A stretch of 64,000 nt of DNA from Akkermansiaceae bacterium (GCA_013041925.1 JABDRB010000012.1:1-64000), one strand, 5' to 3'. Shown: positions 33,713-43,378, counted from the first letter of the stretch. The notes: generated from the sequence alone by a model not told the origin. A program made the numbers and translations.

Positions 33713-36457
33713 CTACTTTTGTCGGACATAGACGTGATATCCTGGGTGCCAGTCTGGAGAATCGGCCTTTTTGTCGAAGCTGCCCTTCGGGATGGCAATA
33801 AAATCCCTTCCTTCCACGGTATGTAATTCGATCTTGCGCGCATCATCGCCATACTTGTTGATAAGCATGTCCCCAGACCAAAAATAACCTTTGTAATAAC
33901 CTGATTTCTTAGTTTTTCCACCTTCAAGGATGTGGATGGTGTCTTTGGCTTTTTGTTTACGGCCTTTGATCCATCGTTTAATGAATGGCACGACCTCTTG
34001 GGGGGTTTTGGGTTGCGGCCAGAGTGCCCACTTCCATACACCAACAAGCTTTTCATTCGGTGTGAATTTACCACTATAGGTGTATTTGTCTTCTTCCTTA
34101 CTACTGAGGAGATACTCGAGAGTGTTCTTCGGTTGTGTCATCACAAAGAGGTCGCCACCGGGGAGTGCCCCGAGTAACTGCGTGTAGCGAGATTTATGGA
34201 TTCGAGACCCATGTGGTAGCACATAACCACCCGGCATGGTAATTTCACCAGGGATATTATTATAGGCTTTTTTGAAGCAAGAATAGGCTAGCTTCTGAAT
34301 TGGAGCTTCGGCGGTTTGCAATTTTTTGACCATCTCAGCAATGGGGTCACCTTGAGCCCTAAAGTCCTTAAACGAGGTATAGGTATCGATCAGTGGGGGC
34401 AGAACGCTTTTGTAATGCTCTTCGGTAAAGGCTATTTGAATTAGAGTTTGTAATGCAGCTACTTGCATCCACCAGCAGTCATAATCGAGGACTTCGATCA
34501 GCCGGTTCCGGTGTTTGGCTATGGTAGCCGTATCAGCTCTTCTCAGGGCGTGGATAGCATCTTGAAGAACCCACCAAGACTCATCACGGTTTTCGATGAT
34601 TTTTCCAACGAGCTCAAACATTTCAGGTGTCAGCTTATCCTTAGGTAAGGGTCTGCCTTTAAACATGCCCTTAATACCGAGAATAGCAGCGTGACGCGAA
34701 CGAGGGTCCTTTGATTGCAGTAGATCGACCACGATATCGGTTCGACCTTGTTCGACCACAAAACGCATTGTGCCACTGCGAACGGCAAATTCAGGATGGG
34801 CAAGGTATTTGAGGAGGATTAAATCTCCGCCTTCGGATGGTTTTGCGCCGACACGTTTCATCAGCGGCAGGGAGGAGTCACGAGGCACGGTCTCGCTCAG
34901 TAACTCATCCATCGTAATTCCACCTTTTGCTTTAATCGGGGTATTCAGTTGAAAGGCATCATCGGCAGCATTACCCCAAGGGCGCGTGGGGAGGGCGTAG
35001 TTCTTGGCCCATTTGCTTTTCGGTGCACCGAAAAGTTGAAGTTGTTTTCTCGGTAAGGTATAGGTTAGGGCGAAATAAGTTCCCCAGGCAAGGTTGTGCT
35101 CCGAGGTGGACACGTCATATCGGTCGGTCATGCCTGCAATGCCGATGCCTCCGTCCCACCTCCGAGAAAGTTCCATTACCCAGCGACGGGTATCGAAGTA
35201 GGAACGGTATTGACGGGGGCGTGTCTCACGCACTGTGTTCATTGCACTGTGGTGCCAAATTTCACCAATCCCGCCACCGGTGTGGGCGGCGTGGAACCAG
35301 TTGGTGGCGTAGAATCCTTTCATGGCACTATTGTCACGGGCCTTGGCGTAGACGGAATTTTCTCCTTCCGGGGTGAGTAATGCGGCGGCCTCCATCGCAA
35401 CCGCCAGACCACCGGTCTTACCGTTGTCACGAAGTCCTCCCTCTGGTGGTTGATTGCCGTAGGCGACATTGCCGTGGCCGGCGAAGCGGTAGAAGGCATT
35501 GAGAGAACGCTGCATCATGCCTTCGTCGACCTCGACCCCGCAGTAGCGCGCCATTAGCAGAAACGTGAGGCAATGCACACCTGCGGCGTGCATCTGACCT
35601 CCTTGCATATAGCCAAAGCTCGCGCCCCCACGGCCGCTCCAGCCACCATTGTATTCAAGAACTCTAAGCTCCTCGGTCATTTGTTGTATCAGAGGCAAGA
35701 CTTTCTTATCCCCAGTGCGCAGATAGTATTCACAGAGGCTTGGCCCTACGTAGCCTTTGCCCCAAGGGTATTTGCCAACGCTTTTGACAATAAGTTCCTC
35801 GTTGGACATCCATTTCTTGACGACTTCAAGGTCCTTATCTTCACCGGTGGAGAGGAGGAAGAGAACCGACCCCCATTTTGGGGTAGACTGTTTGGCGATG
35901 AGGTCAGCCAGATTGCGTACAATTTTATCGGATTTCTTGCAGTTGAGAGGCCAGGTGCTGCTGTAGCTTCCCATTACAGGAATTTGAACAACAACATTAC
36001 CAAGGTCTTTGATGTTGAGGCTTATTTTTCCATCTGTCGCCTCAGCCTTCGTGATGATATCGCCCAAGATAATTCGAGGATCCTTGTTTTTTAAGGTTAC
36101 CCCATTGATGCTCTCAATGATCTGGCCTTTTTGGAGTTTGCCCGTTTTCTCGGCGGGTGACCCTTTTTCGACTCGGGTGATAACCATCGTCCAAATCGGC
36201 TTTTGGAGACTTATACCAATGCCGACCGGACCGAAATTTTTGACATCCCAATTGGAAAATCGTCTACCTCCTCCGGGGTAGGGGTTAAAGAGAGGTCGTT
36301 CTTTGTAATACGAAGTTACTTCTCCTGCTGAGGCACCAGAGATGCAAGGAAGGGCCGACATCGCGATGATGGGGAGCAACATGCACTGCGTGGATCGTTT
36401 TAAAAGAGTGATTAGACGGACCGAGGGTTGTTTTTTGAGTGAGGCGCGTAAGAACAT
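33713..36457 (-). CDS. Large exported PDZ-containing protein, DUF6288-like
   Basis: A 914-residue protein. The N-terminus has a long basic n-region, a hydrophobic stretch and ASA cleavage site. A PDZ-like domain lies at about 70-165 (GIGISLQKP, VEKGSPAEKTGKLQKGQIIESINGV). Residues 170-500 look like an alpha/alpha-toroid (GGWSGRGGASFGYMQGGQMHAAGV, HTGGGIGEIWHHSA); residues 540-720 have HEAT-like helical pairs, followed by a beta-rich tail. I associate this layout with DUF6288 proteins of PVC bacteria; function unknown, perhaps polysaccharide-related. The ATG at 36457 was chosen because the candidate promoter predicts a start site downstream of the other in-frame ATG at 36511. Confidence 0.78.
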   Translation of the reverse strand: MFLRASLKKQPSVRLITLLKRSTQCMLLPIIAMSALPCISGASAGEVTSYYKERPLFNPYPGGGRRFSNWDVKNFGPVGIGISLQKPIWTMVITRVEKGSPAEKTGKLQKGQIIESINGVTLKNKDPRIILGDIITKAEATDGKISLNIKDLGNVVVQIPVMGSYSSTWPLNCKKSDKIVRNLADLIAKQSTPKWGSVLFLLSTGEDKDLEVVKKWMSNEELIVKSVGKYPWGKGYVGPSLCEYYLRTGDKKVLPLIQQMTEELRVLEYNGGWSGRGGASFGYMQGGQMHAAGVHCLTFLLMARYCGVEVDEGMMQRSLNAFYRFAGHGNVAYGNQPPEGGLRDNGKTGGLAVAMEAAALLTPEGENSVYAKARDNSAMKGFYATNWFHAAHTGGGIGEIWHHSAMNTVRETRPRQYRSYFDTRRWVMELSRRWDGGIGIAGMTDRYDVSTSEHNLAWGTYFALTYTLPRKQLQLFGAPKSKWAKNYALPTRPWGNAADDAFQLNTPIKAKGGITMDELLSETVPRDSSLPLMKRVGAKPSEGGDLILLKYLAHPEFAVRSGTMRFVVEQGRTDIVVDLLQSKDPRSRHAAILGIKGMFKGRPLPKDKLTPEMFELVGKIIENRDESWWVLQDAIHALRRADTATIAKHRNRLIEVLDYDCWWMQVAALQTLIQIAFTEEHYKSVLPPLIDTYTSFKDFRAQGDPIAEMVKKLQTAEAPIQKLAYSCFKKAYNNIPGEITMPGGYVLPHGSRIHKSRYTQLLGALPGGDLFVMTQPKNTLEYLLSSKEEDKYTYSGKFTPNEKLVGVWKWALWPQPKTPQEVVPFIKRWIKGRKQKAKDTIHILEGGKTKKSGYYKGYFWSGDMLINKYGDDARKIELHTVEGRDFIAIPKGSFDKKADSPDWHPGYHVYVRQK

Positions 36458-36513
36458 TGAATGTGCGGAGTGAAGTGGTTTCAGAGAGTCGGTCAGGAAC
36501 CGTGACTGCATTG

Positions 36514-36542
36514 GATATAAATTCGATGCCTTTTTTACTCAA
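36514..36542 (-). promoter_or_regulatory. Candidate promoter of the DUF6288-like gene
   Basis: On the minus strand, TTGAGT and TATATC are separated by 17 bases. The -10 ends three bases from an in-frame ATG (36511), so the start site should be near 36507 and translation at 36457. Confidence 0.5.
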
Positions 36543-36865
36543 GGGTAATCTTGAGGTCGGGCGTGAAATGTCACCGCATAGGCACCTCCACTTTTTCATA
36601 GGTTGCTTTCTACCGGATCGGGCCAGCAAGCTGTATGCGTTTTCTTGGTCGACTTGTTAGGCAATAGAAAGGCTGACGGCGCAGTGTTTGTAATTTGGCT
36701 GACGTGAGTGGGAGTCGAAGGTCGACTGGGTGAGTTGATTGGTCTCAGGGTAGTGCATCGGCATAAAGAGTTGCCCCGGTTAGGCCGTGGGGGTGGCTCG
36801 TTGGTCACTATTGACGGCAAGGGGACACATGTTCCCTGTGTATAGATAGGTATGGATGGGAGCGG
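36543..36865. other. Intergenic stretch with no supported gene
   Basis: About 320 bases between the DUF4340 gene stop and the promoter of the DUF6288-like gene. Short frames here have Pro/Thr/Arg-biased composition without homology signs. No RNA gene or clear terminator was seen. Confidence 0.6.
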
Positions 36866-38017
36866 CTACCGCTGCGCAGGGGCGTGCACGGGTGGTGTGG
36901 TGACACTGGGTTTGTTTTTTGAGGTGACAAAATCCGAGCGTTTTTTCTGGAGCGGGGAGATAGTGCTTTGACTGATCTGATAGATGCGGTCTTTGAATAT
37001 CCCGGGGGCAGGGGTCTCTTTGTTGCCCGAGGTGACCTTGATGGTGAGGAGGTAGGTGGGCTGGACGCCGGGTAGGCGTGGATCGGAGTTGGGGTCTTTG
37101 GGTTGTTCATTTTGTGGCCAGAAATCGAGGGTGTAGGTGAGTCCGGATGAGGTGGTGATGAGGGCCTGACGTTTGAGTTTGGCATCGGGGTTGGCGGATG
37201 TGGCGGCTTCCTTCTCGCTGAGGATGTCTTTGAATGCTGAATAGCTGAAGATGTTAAGCAGAGGATTCGTAGAGGTGAGTTTCATGATTTCTTGGTCGGT
37301 CATACCCTCGAGCGTGAATTGCCCCTTGGGGTTGGGGGTTCCGTCTGAGTTAGGGTTTCTGACAAGCTTCCATGGTTTAAACTCAGGATCAGCTGGCGCG
37401 CTGAGGGCGATGGATTGGATGTGTTCGATTTTTAGAAATTCCTTATTAAGCCAGTCCTTAGGGGACGCGGTGATGCCGGGGAAGGTTTCGCCGACGGCGT
37501 AGACGCCGCTGCCGTCACCGGTGATGCGGAGGAACCGACCCCCTGTCCGGCTGGTGCCAGAATATTTTCCGAGAAAGACCTCGGCGATGGTGTCGCCGTC
37601 TTTGCCGGTCATGGTGACTCGAAGGGCGACATCACTTGGGGTGTCGCTTTCGGTTTTGAGGCCGAATCTTCCGTAGTGTTCTCTGGATGATGGATAACCT
37701 TGGGTGACCTCGAGTTCGCCGAGCGCCCCGAGGAGGTTGCGCAGAAGTTCATAGTTGAGCGCATAGTTGTCGCGCTCGGCAACACCCCACACCTGTCCAC
37801 CGTCTTGATCGAGGCGGACGAGTTGGGTTGATTGATCGCCTTGGCTCAGGGTGACACCTGTGATGCTGCGTATGGGAAGTTGCTCGATGATGTTTTGGCC
37901 CGGACTGAGCTGAGTCTGGGTGGTGTCTTCGTCGTTGCCTTGAAATTTGACAAGGTAGGCGGTGATGCCGAGCAGGATGGCGATGGCCCAGAGGGTGATG
38001 ACGGTGCGGGATTTCAT
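36866..38017 (-). CDS. DUF4340 domain-containing protein of the Gld-type ABC operon
   Basis: A 383-residue membrane-anchored protein. One helix at about 7-24 (TVITLWAIAILLGITAYLV) is followed by a periplasmic domain with DUF4340 features: QVWGVAERDNYALN, EVTQGYPSSREHYGRFGL, VFLGKYSGTSRTGGRF and the repeated TYTLDFWPQN-like strands. The start at MKSRTV is preferred over an upstream ATG that would place a non-membrane extension in front of the helix. It is the last gene after the ATPase, permease and GldG-like genes, an arrangement seen in several PVC and other genomes. Function unknown. Confidence 0.88.
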   Translation of the reverse strand: MKSRTVITLWAIAILLGITAYLVKFQGNDEDTTQTQLSPGQNIIEQLPIRSITGVTLSQGDQSTQLVRLDQDGGQVWGVAERDNYALNYELLRNLLGALGELEVTQGYPSSREHYGRFGLKTESDTPSDVALRVTMTGKDGDTIAEVFLGKYSGTSRTGGRFLRITGDGSGVYAVGETFPGITASPKDWLNKEFLKIEHIQSIALSAPADPEFKPWKLVRNPNSDGTPNPKGQFTLEGMTDQEIMKLTSTNPLLNIFSYSAFKDILSEKEAATSANPDAKLKRQALITTSSGLTYTLDFWPQNEQPKDPNSDPRLPGVQPTYLLTIKVTSGNKETPAPGIFKDRIYQISQSTISPLQKKRSDFVTSKNKPSVTTPPVHAPAQR

Positions 38018-38051
38018 GAGATGATGGAGTAAGGGGTCTAGGTGGTGGTAG

Positions 38052-39941
38052 TTAGATCGCGCGGGTTGTTTTGCGACGGATGAGCCAGATGCCGAGACCG
38101 CTAAGGGCGATGAATGCGGGGGTGATCGCAACGGTCATCCACGTGATTTTTGAATATAGTTGATCTTTCTTTTCGCGTAGGCCTTTTTGTTTTTCGCGCA
38201 GTTCGCGGCGAAGTTTGATTTGTTGGGCTTGGAGTTCATGGATTTTTTGTTCCTGTTCCTGACTCAGGACAAGGGCCTTACCCTGAGATTTTTGAGCCTG
38301 GAGTTGTTGGAGTTGAACGACGATGTCATCCATGGATTTGCGTGCTTTTTCGACTTCGCCGCGGAGTTCCTGTTCGAACTCAGTTTCCATTTCCTTGACG
38401 ACGGTGAAGGGGCGGGTGGTCGCGGCGCGACTGCGGGATCCGATTAGGTGTTTTGATCCGGTGCATTGGTCGAGGATGTTTTGGAGTAATGCCGCGTTGT
38501 TGTTGACCGCGACGTATCCCTGACCGCTTTGTTGGAAGCAGGCACGATCGAAAAGGAAATCGGCGTCTGAGATAAGGTAGACGGAGCTTTCGGTTTCGGC
38601 TGTTTTGAGAGCCGTGTCGGGTTTTTGTTTCTCAGAGGTTGGTTTTTCTTGGGTGGGATCCTCTTTTTTGGAGCTAGGGTCGCCATCGGGGAAGGCGGTG
38701 TTGAATTTTCCTTTGAGTCGCATCACAATTCCGTATTGTTTCCCCGTGAGCGTGCTGCGGGCAAAGAGGCCGGGGTCGGGTCGGGTGGCGGACACTCCAG
38801 GGATGAGCACGACCTCCTTGGATGATTTAACAAGGGTTTCAATCGCGACGCCTCCGCCATCGTTGATGGTGAATCCACCCGCAAGGGGGAAGTAGAGGTT
38901 TTCAAACCCCTGTGTGATGATTTCATCCTCTGAAGAAATGGCCTCAGGGTTGAGTGAGAGGTGGGCATACATCCGTTGGTTGTCGCCGAAGTCTGTTGCG
39001 TATTTACCATCGGCAATGACCGACGTGCTGTCCATGCCGATACCCCATGCGCTGAGTAGTGAGGTGAAGGAGGAGGACGGGGGCACGCCACCCATGCCTC
39101 GCATCCGAGGGTCGCCTTGGGGGGCGGTGAGGGCGAAGGAGTCGAGGCAAGCGACAACGATGCCGCCTTTGAGGAGGTATTGGTCGATCTGGAACTCCGT
39201 TTGCGGGGTGATACCAGCTGGGTGGATGAGGAGGAGGACGGGTGTGTTTTCAGGATCGAGCTCACCGGGGGTCATGCCAAGATATTGAAGGTCGTAGCGT
39301 TGTTGTAGGTGTTGGTAAATGATCCATGGTTGTTGAGGTTGCTGCCCTGGTTGTTGTGCGGGTGATCCAGCGAGGGGCAGTGTGGTCATGAGACCAATGG
39401 TGGTTTTTTTAAAGGTGCTGACGTTGGCGATGGAGCTGGAGAGGTGATACTCTAACATTGTTTCACCGCTGGGGTCGAGAAACGGGATTTTGGCTTGTTG
39501 GTCGAGGCATGAGATCGACAGCCCGAAGTAGAGGTTTTCATCGTTCACGCGCTGGCCTTGGATGCCGTCGAGATTGGCGGAGTCTTCGGCATCGGTATCG
39601 GGTTGGGGGTCGAGGTGTTCGATACGGATTTTGCCATGGGCAAGGTGGCTATAGCGTTTGAGGAGGTCATCGACCTTGCGCATGTAGTTTTTGATACGGC
39701 GCGGCATGGCCTCGCTTTTGCGGGTGGCGTAATAGCGGATGATGACGGGGGTTTCGAGTTCGCTGAGGATCGCTTTTGTGCCCTCGGTGAGCGTGTGGCG
39801 TTTATCTTCGGTGAGATCGATATTGCGGTTGCCGATAGTGGTGGAGCGCACCAGCCAATTGGAAAAAACGACGATCAGAATGACGGCGACAATACCGAGC
39901 ACGGCACGAAATGTTGGGTGGGTGATTTTAGCTTTGGCCAT
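38052..39941 (-). CDS. GldG-family ABC-transporter-associated protein
   Basis: A 629-residue protein with an N-terminal helix (about 14-31), a long periplasmic region like GldG (TEDKRHTLTEGTKAIL, the family's motif; VIIRYYATR; EYHLSSSIANV; LLLIHPAGITPQTEFQIDQYLLKGG), a Lys/Glu/Pro-rich low-complexity stretch (about 430-460), a coiled coil (about 535-590) and a C-terminal helix (about 600-620). GldG works with GldA/GldF in Bacteroidota gliding; gliding is not implied here. Gap of 36 bases to the upstream permease. Confidence 0.9.
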   Translation of the reverse strand: MAKAKITHPTFRAVLGIVAVILIVVFSNWLVRSTTIGNRNIDLTEDKRHTLTEGTKAILSELETPVIIRYYATRKSEAMPRRIKNYMRKVDDLLKRYSHLAHGKIRIEHLDPQPDTDAEDSANLDGIQGQRVNDENLYFGLSISCLDQQAKIPFLDPSGETMLEYHLSSSIANVSTFKKTTIGLMTTLPLAGSPAQQPGQQPQQPWIIYQHLQQRYDLQYLGMTPGELDPENTPVLLLIHPAGITPQTEFQIDQYLLKGGIVVACLDSFALTAPQGDPRMRGMGGVPPSSSFTSLLSAWGIGMDSTSVIADGKYATDFGDNQRMYAHLSLNPEAISSEDEIITQGFENLYFPLAGGFTINDGGGVAIETLVKSSKEVVLIPGVSATRPDPGLFARSTLTGKQYGIVMRLKGKFNTAFPDGDPSSKKEDPTQEKPTSEKQKPDTALKTAETESSVYLISDADFLFDRACFQQSGQGYVAVNNNAALLQNILDQCTGSKHLIGSRSRAATTRPFTVVKEMETEFEQELRGEVEKARKSMDDIVVQLQQLQAQKSQGKALVLSQEQEQKIHELQAQQIKLRRELREKQKGLREKKDQLYSKITWMTVAITPAFIALSGLGIWLIRRKTTRAI

Positions 39942-39977
39942 GTTGTGGGAAGGGTAGATGATGGGGAATCAACGAGA

Positions 39978-40703
39978 TTAGGCGCGTTTGGCGTTAAGGA
40001 TGGCGCTGGTGCTGAGCAGGCAAGCGATGATGATGGAGGCGAAGTAGACGAGGTCTTGGATGCGGACGGCGCCTCGAAGCAGGGGTTGGTAGTGATCGAG
40101 CACGGCCGTGGAGACAATCGCATCGGTGGTGGCCTCAGAAAAAGTTTGAGCAAGAACGCGGACGACATGGTCGAACCCGATGACGACGAGCAGCACGCAG
40201 ATGCTACATGAGATGATCAGGCAGGACACTTGATCACGTGTAAAAGCGGAAATCAGGCAGGTGATGGCGAGGAAGGTGCAGCAGATGAGGAAGCTGCCGA
40301 TGTAGCCGGACAAGATGGTGAGGTTATCGGGGTTTCCCAGGGTGTTGACGGCCATCACCATGGGGTAGGTGAGGAGGAGAGCAATGAACCAAACGACGGT
40401 GGCAGCGAGATACTTGCCAAGGATGGCGGACCATGTGGTGGTGGGAAAGGTGCCGAGCAGCTCGATGGTGCCGCTGCGTTGTTCATCGGACCAGAGGCGC
40501 ATGCCGAGAGCTGGGGCGAGCAGCATGAAAATCCATGGGTGCCAGAAAAAGAATGACCACTCGAGGTTGGCATCACCCGTTTTGATGAAGTTTCCCAGTG
40601 TGAAGGTCAGGAAGAGTGACATGAAGAGAAAGATACAGATCACGGCATAAGCGGTGGGCTGTGTGAAGTAGCTCTTAAGCTCGCGTTTAAAGATGGTGAA
40701 CAT
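39978..40703 (-). CDS. ABC-2-type permease (GldF-like)
   Basis: A 241-residue integral membrane protein with six helices. The start FTIFKRELKSYFTQPTAYAV is the amphipathic element typical of ABC-2 permeases with helix 1, followed by LRMRLWSDEQRSGTIELL-type coupling loop (here MRLWSDEQRSGTIELLGT). It sits directly between its ATPase and the GldG-like gene, so these form one complex in the inner membrane. Substrate unknown. Confidence 0.92.
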   Translation of the reverse strand: MFTIFKRELKSYFTQPTAYAVICIFLFMSLFLTFTLGNFIKTGDANLEWSFFFWHPWIFMLLAPALGMRLWSDEQRSGTIELLGTFPTTTWSAILGKYLAATVVWFIALLLTYPMVMAVNTLGNPDNLTILSGYIGSFLICCTFLAITCLISAFTRDQVSCLIISCSICVLLVVIGFDHVVRVLAQTFSEATTDAIVSTAVLDHYQPLLRGAVRIQDLVYFASIIIACLLSTSAILNAKRA

Positions 40704-40735
40704 GGCTTTAGGGAAGTCGGAATGTTGGAGTGGGG

Positions 40736-41458
40736 TTACTCGGTTTCCTTGGTGGTGAGGTTGCGGAAAAGGTCTTGCAGTGAATTTGTGCCTGATTGTT
40801 GGCGGAGTTCAGCGGGGGTTCCATCGGCGACGATATTGCCTTGATCGATGATCAGGGCGCGGGTGCAAGCGGCGTCGACTTCCTCGAGGATATGTGTGGA
40901 GAAGAGGATGGCCTTGGACTCGCCGAGGCGTTTAATCAAACGGCGGACCTCGTGTTTTTGATTGGGGTCAAGTCCATCGGTTGGTTCATCGAGGATCAGC
41001 ACATCGGGGTCGTGGAGGAGGGCTTGGGCGAGGCATGTGCGGTGGCGGTATCCCTTGGAAAGCGTGCTAATGGATTGGGGGGCGACGCTTTCCAGAAAGC
41101 AAGTTTCGATGGCAGAATCGACGGCCGCCTTTCCTGACCTGCCTTTGAGCCCACGCATGGCGGCGCAGAAATGAAGAAAATCACGCACGGTCATATCGTC
41201 ATAAAGTGGTGCCGATTCTGGGAGGTATCCGATATGAGCTTTGGCTTTTTTCGGGTGATCGACCACGGAGACGCCGCAGATGCTGGCGTCGCCGCTGCTG
41301 GGGGAGATGAATCCTGTGACCATACGCATGGTGGTTGATTTGCCAGCGCCATTAGGGCCGAGGAATCCGAGAACTTCACCTTTTTTGACTGTGAACGAGA
41401 GTTGGTTGACAACGGTTTTGGAGCCGAAGTGTTTGCTGAGGTTGCTGACTTCAATCAT
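40736..41458 (-). CDS. ABC transporter ATP-binding protein (GldA-like)
   Basis: A 240-residue ATPase. Walker A is GPNGAGKST (about 35-43), the Q-loop region IGYLPESAPLYDDMTV, signature LSKGYRHR, Walker B VLILDEPTDGLDP and H-loop ILFSTHILEEVD. It powers the permease encoded 32 bases downstream. First gene of the four-gene operon with a divergent barrel-protein gene upstream. Confidence 0.95.
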   Translation of the reverse strand: MIEVSNLSKHFGSKTVVNQLSFTVKKGEVLGFLGPNGAGKSTTMRMVTGFISPSSGDASICGVSVVDHPKKAKAHIGYLPESAPLYDDMTVRDFLHFCAAMRGLKGRSGKAAVDSAIETCFLESVAPQSISTLSKGYRHRTCLAQALLHDPDVLILDEPTDGLDPNQKHEVRRLIKRLGESKAILFSTHILEEVDAACTRALIIDQGNIVADGTPAELRQQSGTNSLQDLFRNLTTKETE

Positions 41459-41541
41459 AACGAATGATGGGATCTAAGGGGGAGCGATGCCACAGAGGTG
41501 AATTTTCAAAAAAAAGACAATCATTCAAGAGGAAAATAACA

Positions 41542-41559
41542 CGCGATCCATGGATTGCG
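41542..41559. promoter_or_regulatory. 18-bp dyad between divergent ABC operon and barrel gene
   Basis: CGC-G-ATCCATGGAT-T-GCG, symmetric apart from one base pair, lies in the 210-base divergent intergenic region. No T tract. An operator for either unit is possible, unproven. Confidence 0.28.
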
Positions 41560-41668
41560 CGCACCCTTGAGGTGATGGCGGAGGGCAGGATATGCGTGCT
41601 ATCGAGGTGTTTGCGCAGAGCCAATCGGCTTTGGCGTCGCTAGGTTGCCATCGAGTTTTTCTAGAACG

Positions 41669-42868
41669 ATGAACAAAGTAATCTTGCTTCTCTCTGCGGT
41701 GCTGTCCATTTCTTGGGTTTCGGCTGATGTTGGTTCTGTATCCAATACGGATAGCCCTGTTGCCCAAACACAGCACGATAAGGCGACCGTTTCAGGTCGG
41801 ATCATGTATCTTGGCATGCATCGTGATTATGACCACGGCAATCATGGCAGGGCCTCAACACTAGGAATAACCCTCAATGTCCAATCGCCTGTGTGGTCGG
41901 GGATCGATATGGGCTTGGGTTATAACTATGCGGAAAGCTTCCTCTGCGGCGGCAATACTGATTTGTTATGCAACGATGAAATCAATGTGCTGAACGAGGC
42001 ATGGCTTCGTTATGATCTGGCAAACATCGGGATGAAAAAAACGCACTTCATCGCTGGAAGAAAAATCAGCCATGGCGAGGTTTTCAGACGAGACGACTAT
42101 CGGCAAAAGGCGCGGGCCATAGAAGCGCTCCAGTTGACGAGCCAAGGGCTACCCGATACTGAGTTGACCGTGGGTCATGCGTCGAAAATGAGCAACTGGA
42201 TCGATGCGGGCGATTGCTGGGATTTTAATAATTTTGGTGACGTCTTCGGAATGGCTGATGATACCCGTGGGGTCACTTGGGTGGATATGCTCTACACGGG
42301 GATCAAACGTTGGGAGGTCGCCGTGTATGACGCCTATGCCTGGGATGTGTCCAACCTCATCGGGACCCGCATCCGTTATCAGCTCTGTAAAGAAGCCAGC
42401 TTGACGGCATACTATCGGCATGAAGGCAACCTCGGGGATGCTCCGCGACAATCGTCCAATGCCTACGGTATTTCCTATCATCAAGACATCGGCGGCGGCA
42501 CGATTGAGACTGGGTATTGGGGGGTGAGTGGTGATGCTCTTCGCTTCCAAGAGACGACCACGGGGATCAATCACGCTTTGGGTTGCTCGATGATGCTGTA
42601 TTCGGATCAGTTCAGCGGCGACTCCAACACGCTGTATATAAAAGCGACTAAAAAAATAGGGAAAACCAGTGCCTATCTTCTCTATCATTACACGTGGCAG
42701 GATCAAAAGAGCTACGACGGTCAGGAGATCGATCTGGTGCTTAAGTATCCGATTGGGGAGAATTTTTCGGCCACCTTCAAAGGTGGTGTGGGATGTCGTG
42801 ATGGTCGCGATGGCGTGGAGGATACCCTGGCAACGGATGCCCGGCTTTTTTTGACCTATACCTTTTAA
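41669..42868 (+). CDS. Outer-membrane beta-barrel protein (porin-like)
   Basis: A 399-residue protein. The ATG at 41669 gives a signal peptide (KVILLLSAVLSISWVSA). The mature part has many alternating beta-strands, for example AYLLYHYTWQDQ and TDARLFLTYTF, and ends in a terminal Phe, the sign of an outer-membrane barrel. Gly and aromatic residues are frequent. It resembles alginate-export/OprD-type 16-18 strand porins in length, but no specific family is certain. An outer-membrane channel is the likely function. Confidence 0.82.
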   Translation: MNKVILLLSAVLSISWVSADVGSVSNTDSPVAQTQHDKATVSGRIMYLGMHRDYDHGNHGRASTLGITLNVQSPVWSGIDMGLGYNYAESFLCGGNTDLLCNDEINVLNEAWLRYDLANIGMKKTHFIAGRKISHGEVFRRDDYRQKARAIEALQLTSQGLPDTELTVGHASKMSNWIDAGDCWDFNNFGDVFGMADDTRGVTWVDMLYTGIKRWEVAVYDAYAWDVSNLIGTRIRYQLCKEASLTAYYRHEGNLGDAPRQSSNAYGISYHQDIGGGTIETGYWGVSGDALRFQETTTGINHALGCSMMLYSDQFSGDSNTLYIKATKKIGKTSAYLLYHYTWQDQKSYDGQEIDLVLKYPIGENFSATFKGGVGCRDGRDGVEDTLATDARLFLTYTF

Positions 42869-42928
42869 GGGCATCATTTCGTACAAGACGCATTTGACCT
42901 TTCAATCTGACCTGCCTATTAAGGTTAT

Positions 42929-43378
42929 ATGAATGAGGTTGAAGCAGCGGGTAAGATCCTTGTGAGCATGCTAGAGAAACTGGGCTTCCATGTGGGGCTT
43001 GATGTTTCAGAGCAGGAGGACGGGCCATGCCTGAATATTGTGACCAACGAGAGTGCCGTCTTAATTGGCAAGGATGGAGATCGGCTTGAAGACCTTCAAT
43101 ACCTGACGAATCGGATATTGTGTAAACACTACCCCGATGCTCCTCGCGTGAAGGTCGACTGTGATTCTTACCGAGCTCAAAAAGAGGAACGACTGATGGA
43201 AACCATGCAGTCGTTGGCGAAGCAGGTGCTGGATGATGGTAAGACGCGTAAAGCACCACCACTCAATGCTTATTACCGCAGACTTGCTCACCACGCCCTG
43301 TCTGAGGAGGAAGGCGTCTCGACGCGTTCACCGAAGGGAAGCTCACGCTACAAACGTATTGAAATCAGGAAAAACTGA
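42929..43378 (+). CDS. KH-R3H RNA-binding protein (KhpB/Jag-like)
   Basis: A 149-residue protein. A KH-type domain occupies about 1-75, with LIGKDGDRLEDLQYLTNRIL as GxxG loop and following helix. An R3H domain follows, with LNAYYRRLAHHAL (R-x3-H) and SRYKRIEIRKN. The Jag-N domain of Firmicutes is absent. In other bacteria KhpB pairs with KhpA as a global RNA chaperone; a KhpA-like gene lies at 50293. Followed by a thioesterase gene after 29 bases. Confidence 0.87.
   Translation: MNEVEAAGKILVSMLEKLGFHVGLDVSEQEDGPCLNIVTNESAVLIGKDGDRLEDLQYLTNRILCKHYPDAPRVKVDCDSYRAQKEERLMETMQSLAKQVLDDGKTRKAPPLNAYYRRLAHHALSEEEGVSTRSPKGSSRYKRIEIRKN

Noticed and set aside
36596-36820. Possible small minus-strand protein of 74 residues
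   Set aside because: Pro/Thr/Arg-biased with no domain, no ribosome site or homology signs.
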